This document shows, piece by piece, positions 8,536 to 18,287 of a DNA stretch of 34,313 nt (position 1 is its first letter; each line of letters starts with the position of its first letter). This DNA is from Clostridia bacterium (lineage in GTDB: Bacteria > Bacillota > Clostridia > Acetivibrionales > DSM-2933), in NCBI GenBank assembly GCA_026416815.1, contig JAOAEJ010000002.1:1-34313 (forward strand). Direction: 5' to 3'. The notes under the pieces are model-generated. The model worked only from the letters and a program-made list of their open reading frames with translations, made no database searches and was not told the DNA's origin. A program made the position numbers and the translations under genes.

Positions 8536-8976
8536 ATGAACTATTTTTTAGCTTTATTGGGAGCAGGAGTAATTGGAGTTTGCGTGGCGCTTGAGCCTAC
8601 AGTCAATTCAGGTCTTGGTAAAATTATAGGACCTAAATTGGCTACCTTTCATAGTCTTCTTGTGGGATTGGTAGCTATTTTAGTTATTAGCTTGTTCAAT
8701 TTGGGAGGTTTTAAGGATTATAAAATGATAGCAAAAGCGCCTCCATATTTATGGATTGGAGGTCTGCTGGGAATAACAATAGTGTATCTAGGCACAAGGG
8801 TTCCAACTGTAATAGGGGTAGCTTCTACAGTTACGGTTATGGTTGCTGTTCAGATGGTAACCAGTATTGTAATAGATAGCTTGGGGCTTTTCGGAGCAAC
8901 CAAAGTTCCGGTAGATTCAGCTAGAATAATTGGTGTAATATTAATAATAGTGGCAGTTAAGCTTATAGTCAGATAA
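8536..8976 (+). CDS. DMT-superfamily YdcZ/DUF606 membrane protein
   Basis: The protein has 146 residues and is almost wholly hydrophobic, with about five membrane segments. The N-terminus (FLALLGAGVIGVCVALEPT, then NSGLGK) and the pattern LATFHSLLVG...WIGGLLGI are typical of the DUF606/YdcZ branch of the drug/metabolite transporter superfamily, whose single-domain members are thought to pair as dimers. The ATG has a GTGAGG-type site upstream. The next gene begins only 41 nt after its stop, so the two are probably co-transcribed. The substrate is unknown. It shares its upstream region, and perhaps Rex control, with adhE. Confidence 0.8.
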   Translation: MNYFLALLGAGVIGVCVALEPTVNSGLGKIIGPKLATFHSLLVGLVAILVISLFNLGGFKDYKMIAKAPPYLWIGGLLGITIVYLGTRVPTVIGVASTVTVMVAVQMVTSIVIDSLGLFGATKVPVDSARIIGVILIIVAVKLIVR

Positions 8977-9017
8977 TTTTTATACATAAATATGAGTCAA
9001 AGGAGATTGATGTTTTT

Positions 9018-10001
9018 ATGAAGCCAAAAGTGTATATTACATACAAAATTCCTGAAGGACCTCTTAAGACATTAAATGAGCATTGTGAGGTATACATAAA
9101 TCCGGAAGAAAGGCCATTGACAAAGCAAGAGCTTTGTACAGAGCTAAAGGGTATGGATGGAGTAATTTGCATGCTTAGTGATAACATAGATAAAGAAGTG
9201 ATTGATTATCTTAAAGGGGTAAAGATATTTGCCAATTATGCTGTAGGATATAATAATATAGATTTTAATTATGCTGCAGACATGGGAATTGCAGTTACAA
9301 ACACTCCTGGGGTACTAACCAATGCTACTGCAGACCTTGCCTGGGCGCTCCTGTTTTCGGTGGCTAGATGTATAGTGGATTCCGATAGGTATACAAGGGA
9401 AGGGAAATTCAAGGGATGGGCTCCGACTTTATACCTGGGGCAGGATATAACCGGTAAGACTCTTGGGGTAATAGGTGCAGGGAGGATTGGTTCAAACTTT
9501 GCAAGAAAAGCCAAGGGATTTGACATGAAAATCCTTTACCACAACAGAAAACCAAATGCTGAATTTGAAAAAGAAACCGGAGCTATCTACGTAGATAAAG
9601 AGACACTTTTAAAGGAAGCGGATTTTATATCCGTTCATGCACCTCTTACAGCTGAGACAAAACATATGATAAGTTATAACGAGTTTAGGCTCATGAGGAA
9701 AAATGCTATAATTATAAACACAGCGAGAGGACCGATTATTGATGAGAAAGCTCTGGTTGAGGCTTTGAAGAATAAACAGATTTGGGGTGCTGGGCTTGAC
9801 GTTTATGAAAATGAGCCAAGTATCGAACCGGAGCTCTTCGATTTAGAGAATGTTGTATTGGCTCCTCATATAGGGAGTGCCACCACTGAGACCAGGGAGA
9901 AGATGGTTGAAATTGCCGTAGCTAATATACTTGCAGCGTTTAGGGGAGAGGTACCACCTAATTGTGTGAATACTGAGTATAGAAATAATATTAACATATA
10001 A
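9018..10001 (+). CDS. D-isomer-specific 2-hydroxyacid dehydrogenase (glyoxylate/hydroxypyruvate reductase-like)
   Basis: The protein has 327 residues, the usual family length. The NAD(P)-binding loop is GVIGAGRIG (G153-G158), and the catalytic trio fits family spacing: R237 (NTARGP), E266 (YENEP) and H284 (APHIGSAT). The overall sequence is closest in feel to the GyaR/GhrB glyoxylate-hydroxypyruvate reductases, which reduce 2-oxoacids to D-2-hydroxyacids. Exact substrate preference cannot be read. The start at 9018 follows AAGGAGA; an ATG at 9010 is in a frame that stops at once. It is the second gene of the pair with the YdcZ-type protein and could serve as another NADH sink beside AdhE. Confidence 0.9.
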   Translation: MKPKVYITYKIPEGPLKTLNEHCEVYINPEERPLTKQELCTELKGMDGVICMLSDNIDKEVIDYLKGVKIFANYAVGYNNIDFNYAADMGIAVTNTPGVLTNATADLAWALLFSVARCIVDSDRYTREGKFKGWAPTLYLGQDITGKTLGVIGAGRIGSNFARKAKGFDMKILYHNRKPNAEFEKETGAIYVDKETLLKEADFISVHAPLTAETKHMISYNEFRLMRKNAIIINTARGPIIDEKALVEALKNKQIWGAGLDVYENEPSIEPELFDLENVVLAPHIGSATTETREKMVEIAVANILAAFRGEVPPNCVNTEYRNNINI

Positions 10002-10317
10002 AAAAATAGTATAGAAGTGTGAGAAATGCGACGATATAAAATAGTGTACATTAAAAAAACTTTAGTGACATATTAATCAATAAATGCTATCATAGTATTT
10101 AAATATAGCAGACAAATGTCAATGAGAAAAGTAAATCATGTCCTATAATATGGTTCACAGAAGTTATCTAAAACCATTATCTAATACAAAGAGGTATTAT
10201 TTAATTAGGGTAGTAAAACTATCAATGTTTATCTGGTCAAATACTAGTTAATTTACGATAAGTGGTCTCTAATAAGTTCTGCCCTAAAATTTTAAATTAT
10301 ACCTGAGGGCGAATAAT
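10002..10317. other. spacer with one promoter-like sequence
   Basis: These 316 bases have no credible gene. GTGACA (10065-10070) and TATCAT (10088-10093), 17 bp apart and each one mismatch from consensus, form a plausible promoter reading toward the pseudogene. A small GCCCT/AGGGC hairpin lies around 10281-10310, just before the decayed start codon. Confidence 0.4.
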
Positions 10318-10835
10318 ATGAGGATTTCTTTTTCAACTAACTATCGGCTGTCCCGAATGGTCTTGGGATGAAATTTTGGCAACTGCTAAAGACTTAGGCT
10401 TTGATAGTATAGAACTGCGTGGGATTGAGCAAGAATTATATATTCCGAAAGCGAAACCTTTTTTAGACCCACACCTCAAAAGTTCTAAAGAAAGACTGGA
10501 AAAGATGGGGTTGCAAATTCCTTGACTTACCTCTGCAGGTATCTGTTTGAAAAAACGAACAGTGAATTCTATCTGAAAGAGAGGATCGATTACATAGAAG
10601 TTGCAAACTAATTAGGAGTTCCTTTTGTTAGGGTAACGGGGGATGAAGGACCCGAGCCTAGAAGTTTGTTGATTCGGACTTTGTAGCTAAAAATCTCATA
10701 ACTCTTGCTCAATATGCCGATAAGAAGAATGTAAAAGTATCCCTTGAGTGGGTAAAACGTTGGTGTATTGAACTGGAAGAGTCGGGAAAAGTTTTTTCAC
10801 ATTATATTAACTATATAAAAAGCATTATACAGTAA
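10318..10835 (+). pseudogene. decayed sugar phosphate isomerase/epimerase (xylose-isomerase-like TIM barrel)
   Basis: No single frame is open, but the three forward frames in turn give coherent family-like sequence. The start is MRISFSTNY; after a shift comes GCPEWSWDEILATAKDLGFD with SIELRGIE; after another shift, YLKERIDYIEVAN, a stop, then LGVPFVRVTGDEGPEP. The last segment contains LITLAQYADKKNVKVSLEWV and [10 protein letters not shown]. There are at least three frameshifts and two in-frame stops. The total of about 170 codons is well below the 260-290 usual for the family, so an internal deletion is likely. The original ribosome binding site region (GAGGGC) and ATG at 10318 survive. Confidence 0.85.
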
Positions 10836-10864
10836 GGTTTGCCAGACTAAAGCGGAGGTGTAAG

Positions 10865-12157
10865 ATGAAGGATAACAAAATTCATAGCAAACAGGTTATA
10901 TCAGCGGTACGATATGTAGCACAAACGGTTGTGCTTGTTCTCATAATGGCTACCGCAGTAGGTTTCATGGTTGGGAAGTTTGTTCTTAATCTTAAAGAAG
11001 GTTCTGACTTGGTAAAGTGTATTGTTAGTTTTATTGGCGCTGGGCTTTTAATAGGTGCTATATCGTCGCTTAAGAATTACATTATGTTTGTTAAACCGAT
11101 GAATGTCATATCGGAGTTCGCATTCAACCTGTATAATGGAAATCTTTCCTGTGATATTGATTTAAATGAAGCTAAAGGTCAAAAAGCAGTCTGTATGCAG
11201 CTAACGGAAGCACAGGTGCAGTTGAGAGACTTACTTAAGAACATTGCAAAAACTACAGAAAATGTATTAGAGTACTCACAAAATCTTAATAAAAGCTGTG
11301 TAGATATAGCTAACGCCAGTGAAGGTACCTCCAGCAGTATAAATGATGTTTCGGAGAAAGTAAGTAAACAGTCTGAAAGTATAAAGGAAGCGTTTGAGGC
11401 TGCAAACGATATGGGTGACAAAATAAATAAGCTGCTTTCGGATTTTAAAAATATTTATACTTCAACAAAGCAGGCTAGTGAGGTAAGTGGTGTAGGTGGT
11501 AACAAAATACTTGAGTTGCGGCACAAGACTCAGGAAAACCATAATGCAATGGAAAGCGTAAACCTTGCAATTAGTGGTCTTGGCAATAAAACAAAGGATA
11601 TAACCACTATAACCGATACAATTATTTCTATATCTGAGCAAACCAATCTTCTCGCATTAAATGCAGCAATAGAGGCTGCTAGGGCTGGTGAAGCAGGAAA
11701 GGGTTTTTCTGTTGTTGCGGAGGAAATAAGAAAGCTTGCAGAGCAGTCTTCTGAAGCTGTTAAGAGAATAATGGTTATAATTGAGGAAATACAAAATGAG
11801 ACCAATAGGACTATAAGTGCAATTGGTACAATATCTGCTACAATAGCTTCTCAGAACGAGGCTATTGAAAATGCAAGCAAAAACTTCGGGGATATAGCAG
11901 ATACAGTTAAATTTATTGCCAGTGGTTCGGAAGGTATTAATGTGTTTATAAGTGAGCTTGCTCAGTATAAGGAGAGTTTTGTAAAATACCTTAGAGAAAT
12001 TACTGAAATATCTCAGCATACAACTGCATGTTCTCAGGAGATAAGTGCATACTCTGAAGAACAGAACAGTTCGATCCAGGGTATAACAGATGTTTCTAAT
12101 GATTTAAATAATGTAGCTGAAAGCTTAAATAGTTCGATAAGAAGATTCAAACTTTAA
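10865..12157 (+). CDS. methyl-accepting chemotaxis-type protein lacking a sensor domain
   Basis: The protein has 430 residues. Two membrane segments, about 18-40 and 48-68, are joined by a turn of only a few residues, so there is no external ligand domain. A short linker leads to a long coiled coil with the chemoreceptor signalling tip [20 protein letters not shown] starting at E258, followed by [17 protein letters not shown], where receptors bind CheA/CheW. It may sense the membrane or cytoplasm, or act through partner receptors. The start has GGAGG six nt upstream. It directly follows the pseudogene and is ended by a strong terminator. No che genes are nearby. Confidence 0.88.
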   Translation: MKDNKIHSKQVISAVRYVAQTVVLVLIMATAVGFMVGKFVLNLKEGSDLVKCIVSFIGAGLLIGAISSLKNYIMFVKPMNVISEFAFNLYNGNLSCDIDLNEAKGQKAVCMQLTEAQVQLRDLLKNIAKTTENVLEYSQNLNKSCVDIANASEGTSSSINDVSEKVSKQSESIKEAFEAANDMGDKINKLLSDFKNIYTSTKQASEVSGVGGNKILELRHKTQENHNAMESVNLAISGLGNKTKDITTITDTIISISEQTNLLALNAAIEAARAGEAGKGFSVVAEEIRKLAEQSSEAVKRIMVIIEEIQNETNRTISAIGTISATIASQNEAIENASKNFGDIADTVKFIASGSEGINVFISELAQYKESFVKYLREITEISQHTTACSQEISAYSEEQNSSIQGITDVSNDLNNVAESLNSSIRRFKL

Positions 12158-12180
12158 TACTCAATTTGAAAAGCATTGCG

Positions 12181-12218
12181 AAAAGACGGGATATAAACAC
12201 CGTCTTTTTTTGTTTTTA
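12181..12218 (+). terminator. rho-independent terminator of the chemoreceptor gene
   Basis: AAAAGACGG (12181-12189) pairs with CCGTCTTTT (12200-12208) around a 10-nt loop, and the T-run continues (TTTTTTTGTTTTT). It begins 24 nt after the stop. Confidence 0.9.
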
Positions 12219-12278
12219 ATACGAACTGTAAGCATATAGAAATGGTCTAATGTAAACTATCCTTAAAGTGGGAAATGT

Positions 12279-12307
12279 TTGTTTAAGGTGTACTTATGTG
12301 ATATTAT
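12279..12307 (+). promoter_or_regulatory. possible promoter of the DUF4097 lipoprotein gene
   Basis: TTGTTT (12279-12284) and TATTAT (12302-12307) are 17 bp apart. The -10 box is preceded by TGA, giving an extended -10 (TGN). It lies 38 bp upstream of the start codon and downstream of the previous gene's terminator. Confidence 0.4.
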
Positions 12308-12344
12308 TTACCATAAATGACTGTGAGTATTATGGGGGAATACA

Positions 12345-13160
12345 ATGAGGTTTCTGAGATTACCGGTGGTTTTAGTATCGATTGCAATTTTGCTTTCTGG
12401 TTGTAATGAGGCTGTAAGCATAAATACTGGGCCAAAAAAGGAAGTAACATTATATACTGAAAAGCTACTTAAAGTAGATAAGTCAGTTTACCTTAATGTA
12501 ACCTGTGATTCTGGGGATATTGAAGTCTATGTGTGGGATAGAAATGAAGTAAAGTTTGAGATTATAAAAAGAATACGGGGCGTGGAGGAGAGAGCTCTAC
12601 TGGAAGAGAGGCTTGAGAACTTTGAGATAGAAGAAGTATATGAAGAAGATAAGGTAACTTTTAGCTCAAAGTATAAAGGAAGCATTAAAAAGCCCCAGGA
12701 TATTAGAGCAGATATAAAGGTTTTAATGCCCAGAAAGGTTTTAGGTATGAACATCAAGCTTGATATAGGAAGTATTAAATTATTTGATCATATAAAGTGT
12801 CCACTGAATATTGAAGTTGATATGGCCAATACTATTATTAATAGTTTTGAAGGGAAAATTACTTTTGAGAGTGATATGGGTAACATAAGGATCGACAATG
12901 GTATAATACAAAGAGGCTCAGAAATTACTTCCAATATGGGTAATATAGGTATTACCGCTTCTTATGAGGAGAATGCCCAATATTCTTTTGAAACAAACGT
13001 TGGAAATATTGACTTGGTTATCCCTTCAGACACCGACATAAGCTTCGAAAGTATAGGAACGGTGGAGGCAAATGACTTTAAAGACGTTGGATTTAATCAC
13101 CCTACTAAGTTGAAATTACGTAGTGGTATGGGCAAAATCTCTATAAAGAAGGGTCAGTGA
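12345..13160 (+). CDS. DUF4097-type lipoprotein
   Basis: The protein has 271 residues. The N-terminus is a lipoprotein signal peptide ending in LLSGC, with C20 as the lipidated Cys. The rest is predicted to be exported beta-rich repeats (VDMANTIINS, SDMGNIRIDNG, SNMGNIGITA, TNVGNIDLVIP, SGMGKISIKKG), the short right-handed helix pattern of the DUF4097/DUF4098 family. The repeated MGNI-type turns mark successive coils. GGGGGA lies just upstream of the ATG. It stands alone between a terminator and a gap of 225 nt. Its role is unknown; family members are often tied to cell-envelope stress systems. Confidence 0.75.
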   Translation: MRFLRLPVVLVSIAILLSGCNEAVSINTGPKKEVTLYTEKLLKVDKSVYLNVTCDSGDIEVYVWDRNEVKFEIIKRIRGVEERALLEERLENFEIEEVYEEDKVTFSSKYKGSIKKPQDIRADIKVLMPRKVLGMNIKLDIGSIKLFDHIKCPLNIEVDMANTIINSFEGKITFESDMGNIRIDNGIIQRGSEITSNMGNIGITASYEENAQYSFETNVGNIDLVIPSDTDISFESIGTVEANDFKDVGFNHPTKLKLRSGMGKISIKKGQ

Positions 13161-13385
13161 TACTTAGCCAACAGCCTATAGATAACTTATGTGCAGTGAA
13201 GATGGACTTATATTATGCTGTTCACATGAATTATATTAGATAAATATAAATCTAACATAAATTATTATGCGTTCTATTGTTTATTTTGCATTATTTGTGA
13301 TAGAATATTATGGATTTATCAGGGTATTGTATGTTTTAAGGTTTACTGAATGTAGGGAAAAATTTACAAATGGTGGGTTCGCTTA

Positions 13386-13937
13386 ATGAGATGTTTTATT
13401 GGAGTTGATTTTAGCAGGGAGTTAAAAAATCAGATAGCAAGCCTGCAGTCAAAGTTAAGGACTATTTCTGCTTCAGGGAGATGGAAGTATATTGATAATT
13501 TTCATTTAACCTTGAAGTTTCTTGATGAGATTGATTTGAAACAAAAAAGTGTGATTGAGAAAGAACTTCAAGATTTATGCGCTATAACGCCAAGTTTTAC
13601 ACTAAAAGTAGCGCACTTGGGAAACTTTCCGGGGAAAGATGACTATAGAGTTTTATGGCTCAGCTTAGGTGGGGAGCTTGACAGCCTGCGGTCACTGCAA
13701 AGGAATATAGATACCAGGTTGAAGAGCGTTGGATTCAGTATCGAAAAAAGGCAATATGTGCCCCATATAACAATTGGGCAGAATTTAGTATTTGGACAGG
13801 CGTTTGAGGAGATAAAAAAACTTGCAGAGGAAATTATATTTTCTGATATACTTGTAGACAGAATTTTTTTATTTAAAAGTGAGCAAGCAGCAAATAAAAG
13901 AGTATATACCCCAATAAGTGAGTTTGGGCTAAGATAG
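13386..13937 (+). CDS. thpR: RNA 2',3'-cyclic 3'-phosphodiesterase (2H family)
   Basis: The protein has 183 residues, the normal length for ThpR (formerly LigT, 2'-5' RNA ligase). Both signature motifs are present: HLTLKFL with H40 and T42, and HITIG with H127 and T129, separated as in the family. The N-terminus MRCFIGVDFS also matches. It opens 2',3'-cyclic phosphates on RNA ends. The ribosome binding site is weak (GGTGGG). The CapA-like gene begins 41 nt after its stop, so the two are probably one operon, without an obvious functional link. Confidence 0.9.
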   Translation: MRCFIGVDFSRELKNQIASLQSKLRTISASGRWKYIDNFHLTLKFLDEIDLKQKSVIEKELQDLCAITPSFTLKVAHLGNFPGKDDYRVLWLSLGGELDSLRSLQRNIDTRLKSVGFSIEKRQYVPHITIGQNLVFGQAFEEIKKLAEEIIFSDILVDRIFLFKSEQAANKRVYTPISEFGLR

Positions 13938-13977
13938 GGTTTTAAGGGTTATAATGATATTTGTGGGAGTATGAACA

Positions 13978-15210
13978 ATGAGAAAAGGTTTTTTAATACT
14001 AATACCTTTAGTAATTTGTGTCGCTGTGTTAGCGGGCTTTATATTTATTTATAATTTAGGTATTACCAAGGAAAATGAGCATAGTACAGTAGCGGTAATA
14101 AAGCAGGAAGAAACAAAACCACGGTCACAAATAAACGTAGTGACCACGCCAAAACCAGAGGCTAGTAAGGAATTGAAGCGTGATGAGAGTCTAAAAATTG
14201 TAGCTGTCGGAGATATACTTTTGGGAAGAGGGGTAGGATCAAGACTAAAAGAACAAAAGAAAGACTTTACTTACCCTTTTAAGCAGGTTGCAGATTTGCT
14301 TAGAAAAGGAGATGTAATTTTCGGCAATCTTGAAGAGCCCATTACCGACAAGACCCACAGTCTAACCGGAATAAAAGAGGGAGGGAAGTGGGTACTGAAA
14401 AATGATGTAGCAGCATTTGAGGGAATAAAGTATGCGGGTTTTAACCTATTGAATCTCGCTAATAATCATATTTTAGATTATTATGAGGATGGATTATTTG
14501 ATACTTTGGACATTTTGGATAAGAGTGGTATAGTATATACCGGAGCCGGAAAAAATATTGACCAAGCACGAAAACTTGCAGTAATAGAAAAAAAAGGTGT
14601 CAAGGTTGGGATGCTTTCATACACAGATATGTCTGAAGTGTTGTACAAAGGAAACCCGCCTTTAAGGTTTAAGGCAGAAAACAATAAGGCAGGAGTTTCA
14701 CCTCTAGAATATGATTTTTCAATAAAACCTGCAAAGTATGATTACAAGGCAATGGAACAAGATATTAAAAAAGTCAGAAGTAGTGTGGATATATTGATAG
14801 TATCGCTGCATTGGGGGCAGGAGGAAAGTTTTGATGTACTGCCCGAGCAAATAAATTTTGCCCACCACATTATAGATAGTGGTGCTGATATTATACTAGG
14901 GCATCATCCCCATCAGTTTCAAGGTATAGAGATTTATAAGGGTAAACCCATTGTTTATAGTATGGGTAATTTTATATTTGATCAGAACGATCCGGAAAAT
15001 CAAGAATCATTTATTTTAGAATTTGAATACAACAATAAAAAGCTTTCTGATTTTTCGGCAATACCTGTGAGGACGATTCAAAAAACTCAGGTAGTACCGC
15101 AGACAGGAAAGAGTGCAGAATCACTTTTGAACAGAGAAATGGAGTTATCCAAAAAGCTCAGTTCAGAGTGTACTCTTAAAAACGATCGAATTGTTTTCGG
15201 AGTTAACTGA
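13978..15210 (+). CDS. CapA-family (PGA_cap) membrane-anchored metallophosphatase
   Basis: The protein has 410 residues. The first 28 residues form a signal anchor (GFLILIPLVICVAVLAGFIF), then a Lys/Thr/Pro-rich linker to about residue 75. The PGA_cap domain follows, with calcineurin-like metal-site motifs: VAVGDILLGRG, FGNLEEPITD, LNLANNHILDY, SLHWGQEE, GHHPHQFQG and SMGNFIFDQ. The protein should lie on the outer face of the membrane. Members support poly-gamma-glutamate capsule export or act as wall-associated phosphatases. No capB/capC partners are nearby, so capsule synthesis is not implied. A terminator follows. Confidence 0.88.
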   Translation: MRKGFLILIPLVICVAVLAGFIFIYNLGITKENEHSTVAVIKQEETKPRSQINVVTTPKPEASKELKRDESLKIVAVGDILLGRGVGSRLKEQKKDFTYPFKQVADLLRKGDVIFGNLEEPITDKTHSLTGIKEGGKWVLKNDVAAFEGIKYAGFNLLNLANNHILDYYEDGLFDTLDILDKSGIVYTGAGKNIDQARKLAVIEKKGVKVGMLSYTDMSEVLYKGNPPLRFKAENNKAGVSPLEYDFSIKPAKYDYKAMEQDIKKVRSSVDILIVSLHWGQEESFDVLPEQINFAHHIIDSGADIILGHHPHQFQGIEIYKGKPIVYSMGNFIFDQNDPENQESFILEFEYNNKKLSDFSAIPVRTIQKTQVVPQTGKSAESLLNREMELSKKLSSECTLKNDRIVFGVN

Positions 15211-15250
15211 TGAAATAGCTTCAAATAAGTTGAATATAGGCTATACTAAA

Positions 15251-15284
15251 ATAAAAAGCTGACATTTGTCAGCTTTTTATTTTG
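15251..15284 (+). terminator. rho-independent terminator after the CapA-like gene
   Basis: AAAAAGCTGAC and GTCAGCTTTTT pair around an ATTT loop (stem from 15253 to 15278), followed by ATTTT. It begins about 40 nt after the stop at 15210. Confidence 0.9.
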
Positions 15285-15487
15285 TAAAGAATGTTGCATT
15301 TGGTAAATTAATAGTATATATTGGTGATGAAGAAATTTTAGAACAACTAAAGTTATCTATATGTAAAAAATTACTTACTCCAAAAAAATTACGGCTTTTA
15401 ATTACGTAAGAAACACCAATAAATCCTTTGTAATTAATCAGATTTCTTACATTTTATAACTACTATTACTTTCAAGGAGGTTTGCAA

Positions 15488-16411
15488 ATGAGGATATCAG
15501 CTATCGAAATAGGGACCAATTCCACGAAGTTTATCATCGTTGATGAAGTAGGTGACGGTAATTTCAAAGTTATCGAAAAGACCAGTACAGTAAACCGTTT
15601 AAGCAAAAGTATGTATGATAGTAATAATATAAGTGAAGAGGCTATGGAAAACGGGATCAAGATAGTAGGGGAATATGTAGAGTTAAGTAAAAACAGCAAT
15701 TCAAATCTAGTGGCAATTTTCTCTACAAGTGTCCTCAGGGACGCTGGCAACAGGCAGTATTTTACAAATAGGGTTAAAGAGTTGTATGGGATGAATGTGG
15801 ATGTAATAAGTGGAGATCGTGAAGCTTATCTGGCATATAAAGCGTGCAGCAGCCTTATAGACAAAGCTGACCAAAGGTTTGCGGTTATAGATATCGGTGG
15901 CGGCAGTACAGAAATTACAGTGGGAAACAAAAGTTCTATAGACTATAAGGTAAGTATTGATATTGGAGCTGTAAGACTGACTGAGATGTTTGTTAAAAAT
16001 GACCCGCTAAGCCAAGAAGACATTACTAATATAGCTGATTACGCTGCTAGGAAGATAGATGAATCACAGGGCCTTGACTTAAAGGGAATTCGACTTGTAG
16101 GTACCGGTGGTACGGTAAAAACAATTGCTACTATGTTTAAAAAGAAACACTATAAAGAGGAAAAGGCAATTAATGGTACAAGTATAGGGCTAGAGGATAT
16201 TGAAACAATATATGATTCCATATCCAAACTTTCGATTGAAGAGAAAAAACAGTTGGAAGGACTAAATCCAAAAAGGGCTGATGTGATTGTTGCCGGCGTT
16301 ATTATTTTACTATCTGTTATGAGAAAATATGATTTAAGAGAAATCACTGTAAGTTCACAAGGGGTTCTTGAAGGTTTTATAGAAGACTATATTTATTCCA
16401 TGAAAGAATAG
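15488..16411 (+). CDS. ppx: Ppx/GppA family phosphatase (exopolyphosphatase/pppGpp hydrolase)
   Basis: The protein has 307 residues, the short clostridial form without the C-terminal HD region. It shows the actin-like ATPase fold motifs: SAIEIGTNSTKFIIVD, FSTSVLRDAGN, ISGDREAYLAYKA, VIDIGGGSTEITVG and VGTGGTVKTIA. It is expected to remove terminal phosphates from polyphosphate or from pppGpp; the sequence does not separate the two. The start is the ATG at 15488, with perfect AAGGAGG (15474-15480) seven nt upstream. A TTG two codons earlier would leave only one base after the Shine-Dalgarno sequence. It is a single gene, convergent with the chemoreceptor downstream. Confidence 0.9.
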   Translation: MRISAIEIGTNSTKFIIVDEVGDGNFKVIEKTSTVNRLSKSMYDSNNISEEAMENGIKIVGEYVELSKNSNSNLVAIFSTSVLRDAGNRQYFTNRVKELYGMNVDVISGDREAYLAYKACSSLIDKADQRFAVIDIGGGSTEITVGNKSSIDYKVSIDIGAVRLTEMFVKNDPLSQEDITNIADYAARKIDESQGLDLKGIRLVGTGGTVKTIATMFKKKHYKEEKAINGTSIGLEDIETIYDSISKLSIEEKKQLEGLNPKRADVIVAGVIILLSVMRKYDLREITVSSQGVLEGFIEDYIYSMKE

Positions 16412-16444
16412 TATAAAATACCATTATGCGCATAATTTTTGTCA

Positions 16445-16519
16445 GCACCGCTAGTAATATTGATATTTCTAGCGGTGCATATGGATTACATAAGGCTGCT
16501 TACATCGGATAAGCAGCCT
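16445..16519. terminator. two tandem perfect hairpins between convergent genes
   Basis: GCACCGCTAG (16445-16454) pairs with CTAGCGGTGC (16469-16478), and AGGCTGCTTA (16493-16502) pairs with TAAGCAGCCT (16510-16519). Both stems are perfect 10-mers. Neither has a T-run, so the role as terminators is inferred from their place 33 nt after the Ppx/GppA stop and between convergent genes. The rest of the 422-base spacer (16412-16833) holds only the inverted repeat at 16707-16754 and no gene. Confidence 0.45.
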
Positions 16520-16706
16520 AATTAATTGATTTATAAAGGATTTTTCTTGCCAACTTTTCTTGCTCTTAAAGCATAAATTCTATCAATTTTAACGGTGTTT
16601 ATTATATTTCTAAAATGTTTTAAAACTCTCAAAGAGTTGATTATATAAAAAGCAGACATTGATACTAAAACATTTGTTGGGTTGCCAGAAAAACGTATTG
16701 TATATT

Positions 16707-16754
16707 GTTAATATACTAACGGAAGAGGAATATATCTATCGTTAGTATATTAAC
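16707..16754. repeat. perfect 15-bp inverted repeat beyond the chemoreceptor 3' end
   Basis: GTTAATATACTAACG (16707-16721) is perfectly inverted at 16740-16754, with an 18-nt loop. Read on the minus strand it lies 80 nt after the chemoreceptor stop, and a T5 stretch follows at some distance, so it may end that transcript. It is also compatible with a protein-binding palindrome. Confidence 0.45.
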
Positions 16755-16833
16755 TCAAACAGTTTATAAAGAGATAGGGGAATTAACGGGGAAATATTGC
16801 GCGTATGTAATTTTTAAATAAGAATACAATCTC

Positions 16834-18132
16834 TTATACCTTGAAGCCTGAAGTAAAGATTTGCAGTTTCTGGCCCATTTCGGCTAATTGAAGCGATGTT
16901 TTCTCCAGTTCCTCCATTATACTCAGCTGCTCTTCAACACTGGCGCTTATTTCCTCTGTTCCGGCAGCAGTTTCATTAGAATTAGTGGCAATTGCATTCA
17001 TCGCATAGGACATTTCAGTTACTACTGCATTTTGAAGCATGACAGAATCATTAATTTCATTTATTTGATTTGATATGTTTTCTATATTTGCAATAATGTT
17101 TTTAATATGATTACCAACTGTGATAACCATTTGAGTACCCGAAGAAATTTCCGACTCTGCTGATTCGGTGTAACGTATAGCTGATTCCGATTTCGTACGA
17201 TTTTCTTGCACCAGTGCAATAATCTCCTTAGCAGCGTTATTACTTTCGTCAGCAAGCTTTCGTATTTCACTGGCTACCACATTAAAGCCTTTTCCGCTTT
17301 CACCGGCCCTTGCCGCTTCTATAGCTGCGTTTAATGCAAGTAGATTTGTTTGCTCAGAGATTCCGGTAATAACCTGAACTATATTTCCGATTTTTTCAGA
17401 AGAAACTCCCAAATCTTTGATAAACGAAGTAATGTTTTCAGATGATTTCTTGATATCCTGCATAGATGATATTATTCTATCAAGTTCCTTCACACCATCT
17501 TGCGCAGATTTCCTAATAGAAATACTGTCATCGGAGGCTTTTTTGCTTGTTTGAACGCTTACTTCCGAGGATTTGACTGTTTCCTCAAGACCTGCATTTG
17601 TATCTTGAACCATAGTAACATTCTCAGAAGCGCCGTGAGCTATATTAGTTACAGCTTGCGCTATTTGTTCCAAAGCTTTAGTCGATTCGCTGGTGGAAGT
17701 GGACAACTCCTGACTTGACTCGGCAGTAACATAAGCGACTTCTTTTACATCCCTAATCATTTCCTGGAGTTTATCTATAAAATTGTCGAACTTACCCGAC
17801 ATTATTCCCACTTCATCTTTTCGGTCTAGGTGAATCCTTTGGGTAAGATCACCATTTGAACAGATGATTGCTTCGAGTTTTGATGTTATTATCTTTATAG
17901 GTGCTTTTATGGATTTGGAAATAAGTATGGATAAAACTATACCAACTATTAAACTGACCAGGGTTATAGCTATAATCAGAATGATTTCTGATTTTGCAGC
18001 TTTAACATGTGAGGCATATACCGATAACGATTGAATAGCGAGTGCGCCATTTAGTATAACGGAAAAAAGCAAAGTAGCAGTAAGGAAAGTGATTTTTACA
18101 GAGATACCAAGATTATTAAACCATTTGAACAT
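16834..18132 (-). CDS. methyl-accepting chemotaxis-type protein, HAMP, no sensor domain
   Basis: The protein has 432 residues. TM1 is about 13-35 and TM2 about 49-73, with only about 13 residues between them. HAMP runs about 73-125 ([14 protein letters not shown]...[14 protein letters not shown]). The signalling coiled coil has the tip [20 protein letters not shown] from E260 and [17 protein letters not shown]. It resembles the receptor at 10865 in lacking an external domain, but only this one has a clear HAMP. The start has AAGGAG seven nt upstream. A strong promoter is found about 155 bp upstream on the minus strand. Confidence 0.9.
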   Translation of the reverse strand: MFKWFNNLGISVKITFLTATLLFSVILNGALAIQSLSVYASHVKAAKSEIILIIAITLVSLIVGIVLSILISKSIKAPIKIITSKLEAIICSNGDLTQRIHLDRKDEVGIMSGKFDNFIDKLQEMIRDVKEVAYVTAESSQELSTSTSESTKALEQIAQAVTNIAHGASENVTMVQDTNAGLEETVKSSEVSVQTSKKASDDSISIRKSAQDGVKELDRIISSMQDIKKSSENITSFIKDLGVSSEKIGNIVQVITGISEQTNLLALNAAIEAARAGESGKGFNVVASEIRKLADESNNAAKEIIALVQENRTKSESAIRYTESAESEISSGTQMVITVGNHIKNIIANIENISNQINEINDSVMLQNAVVTEMSYAMNAIATNSNETAAGTEEISASVEEQLSIMEELEKTSLQLAEMGQKLQIFTSGFKV

Positions 18133-18287
18133 TATAACACTCCTTTTGTTTATTTATTGTAAGTAAAAAGTAAAGTTAAAAATAACTATATATAGTACAA
18201 GTAATAAATTATAGCTTATAAAAAGTACCAAATTATTGCAAAAAATGCATACAAAAGGATGGACAAATTTCAATAAATTGTAGAAGC

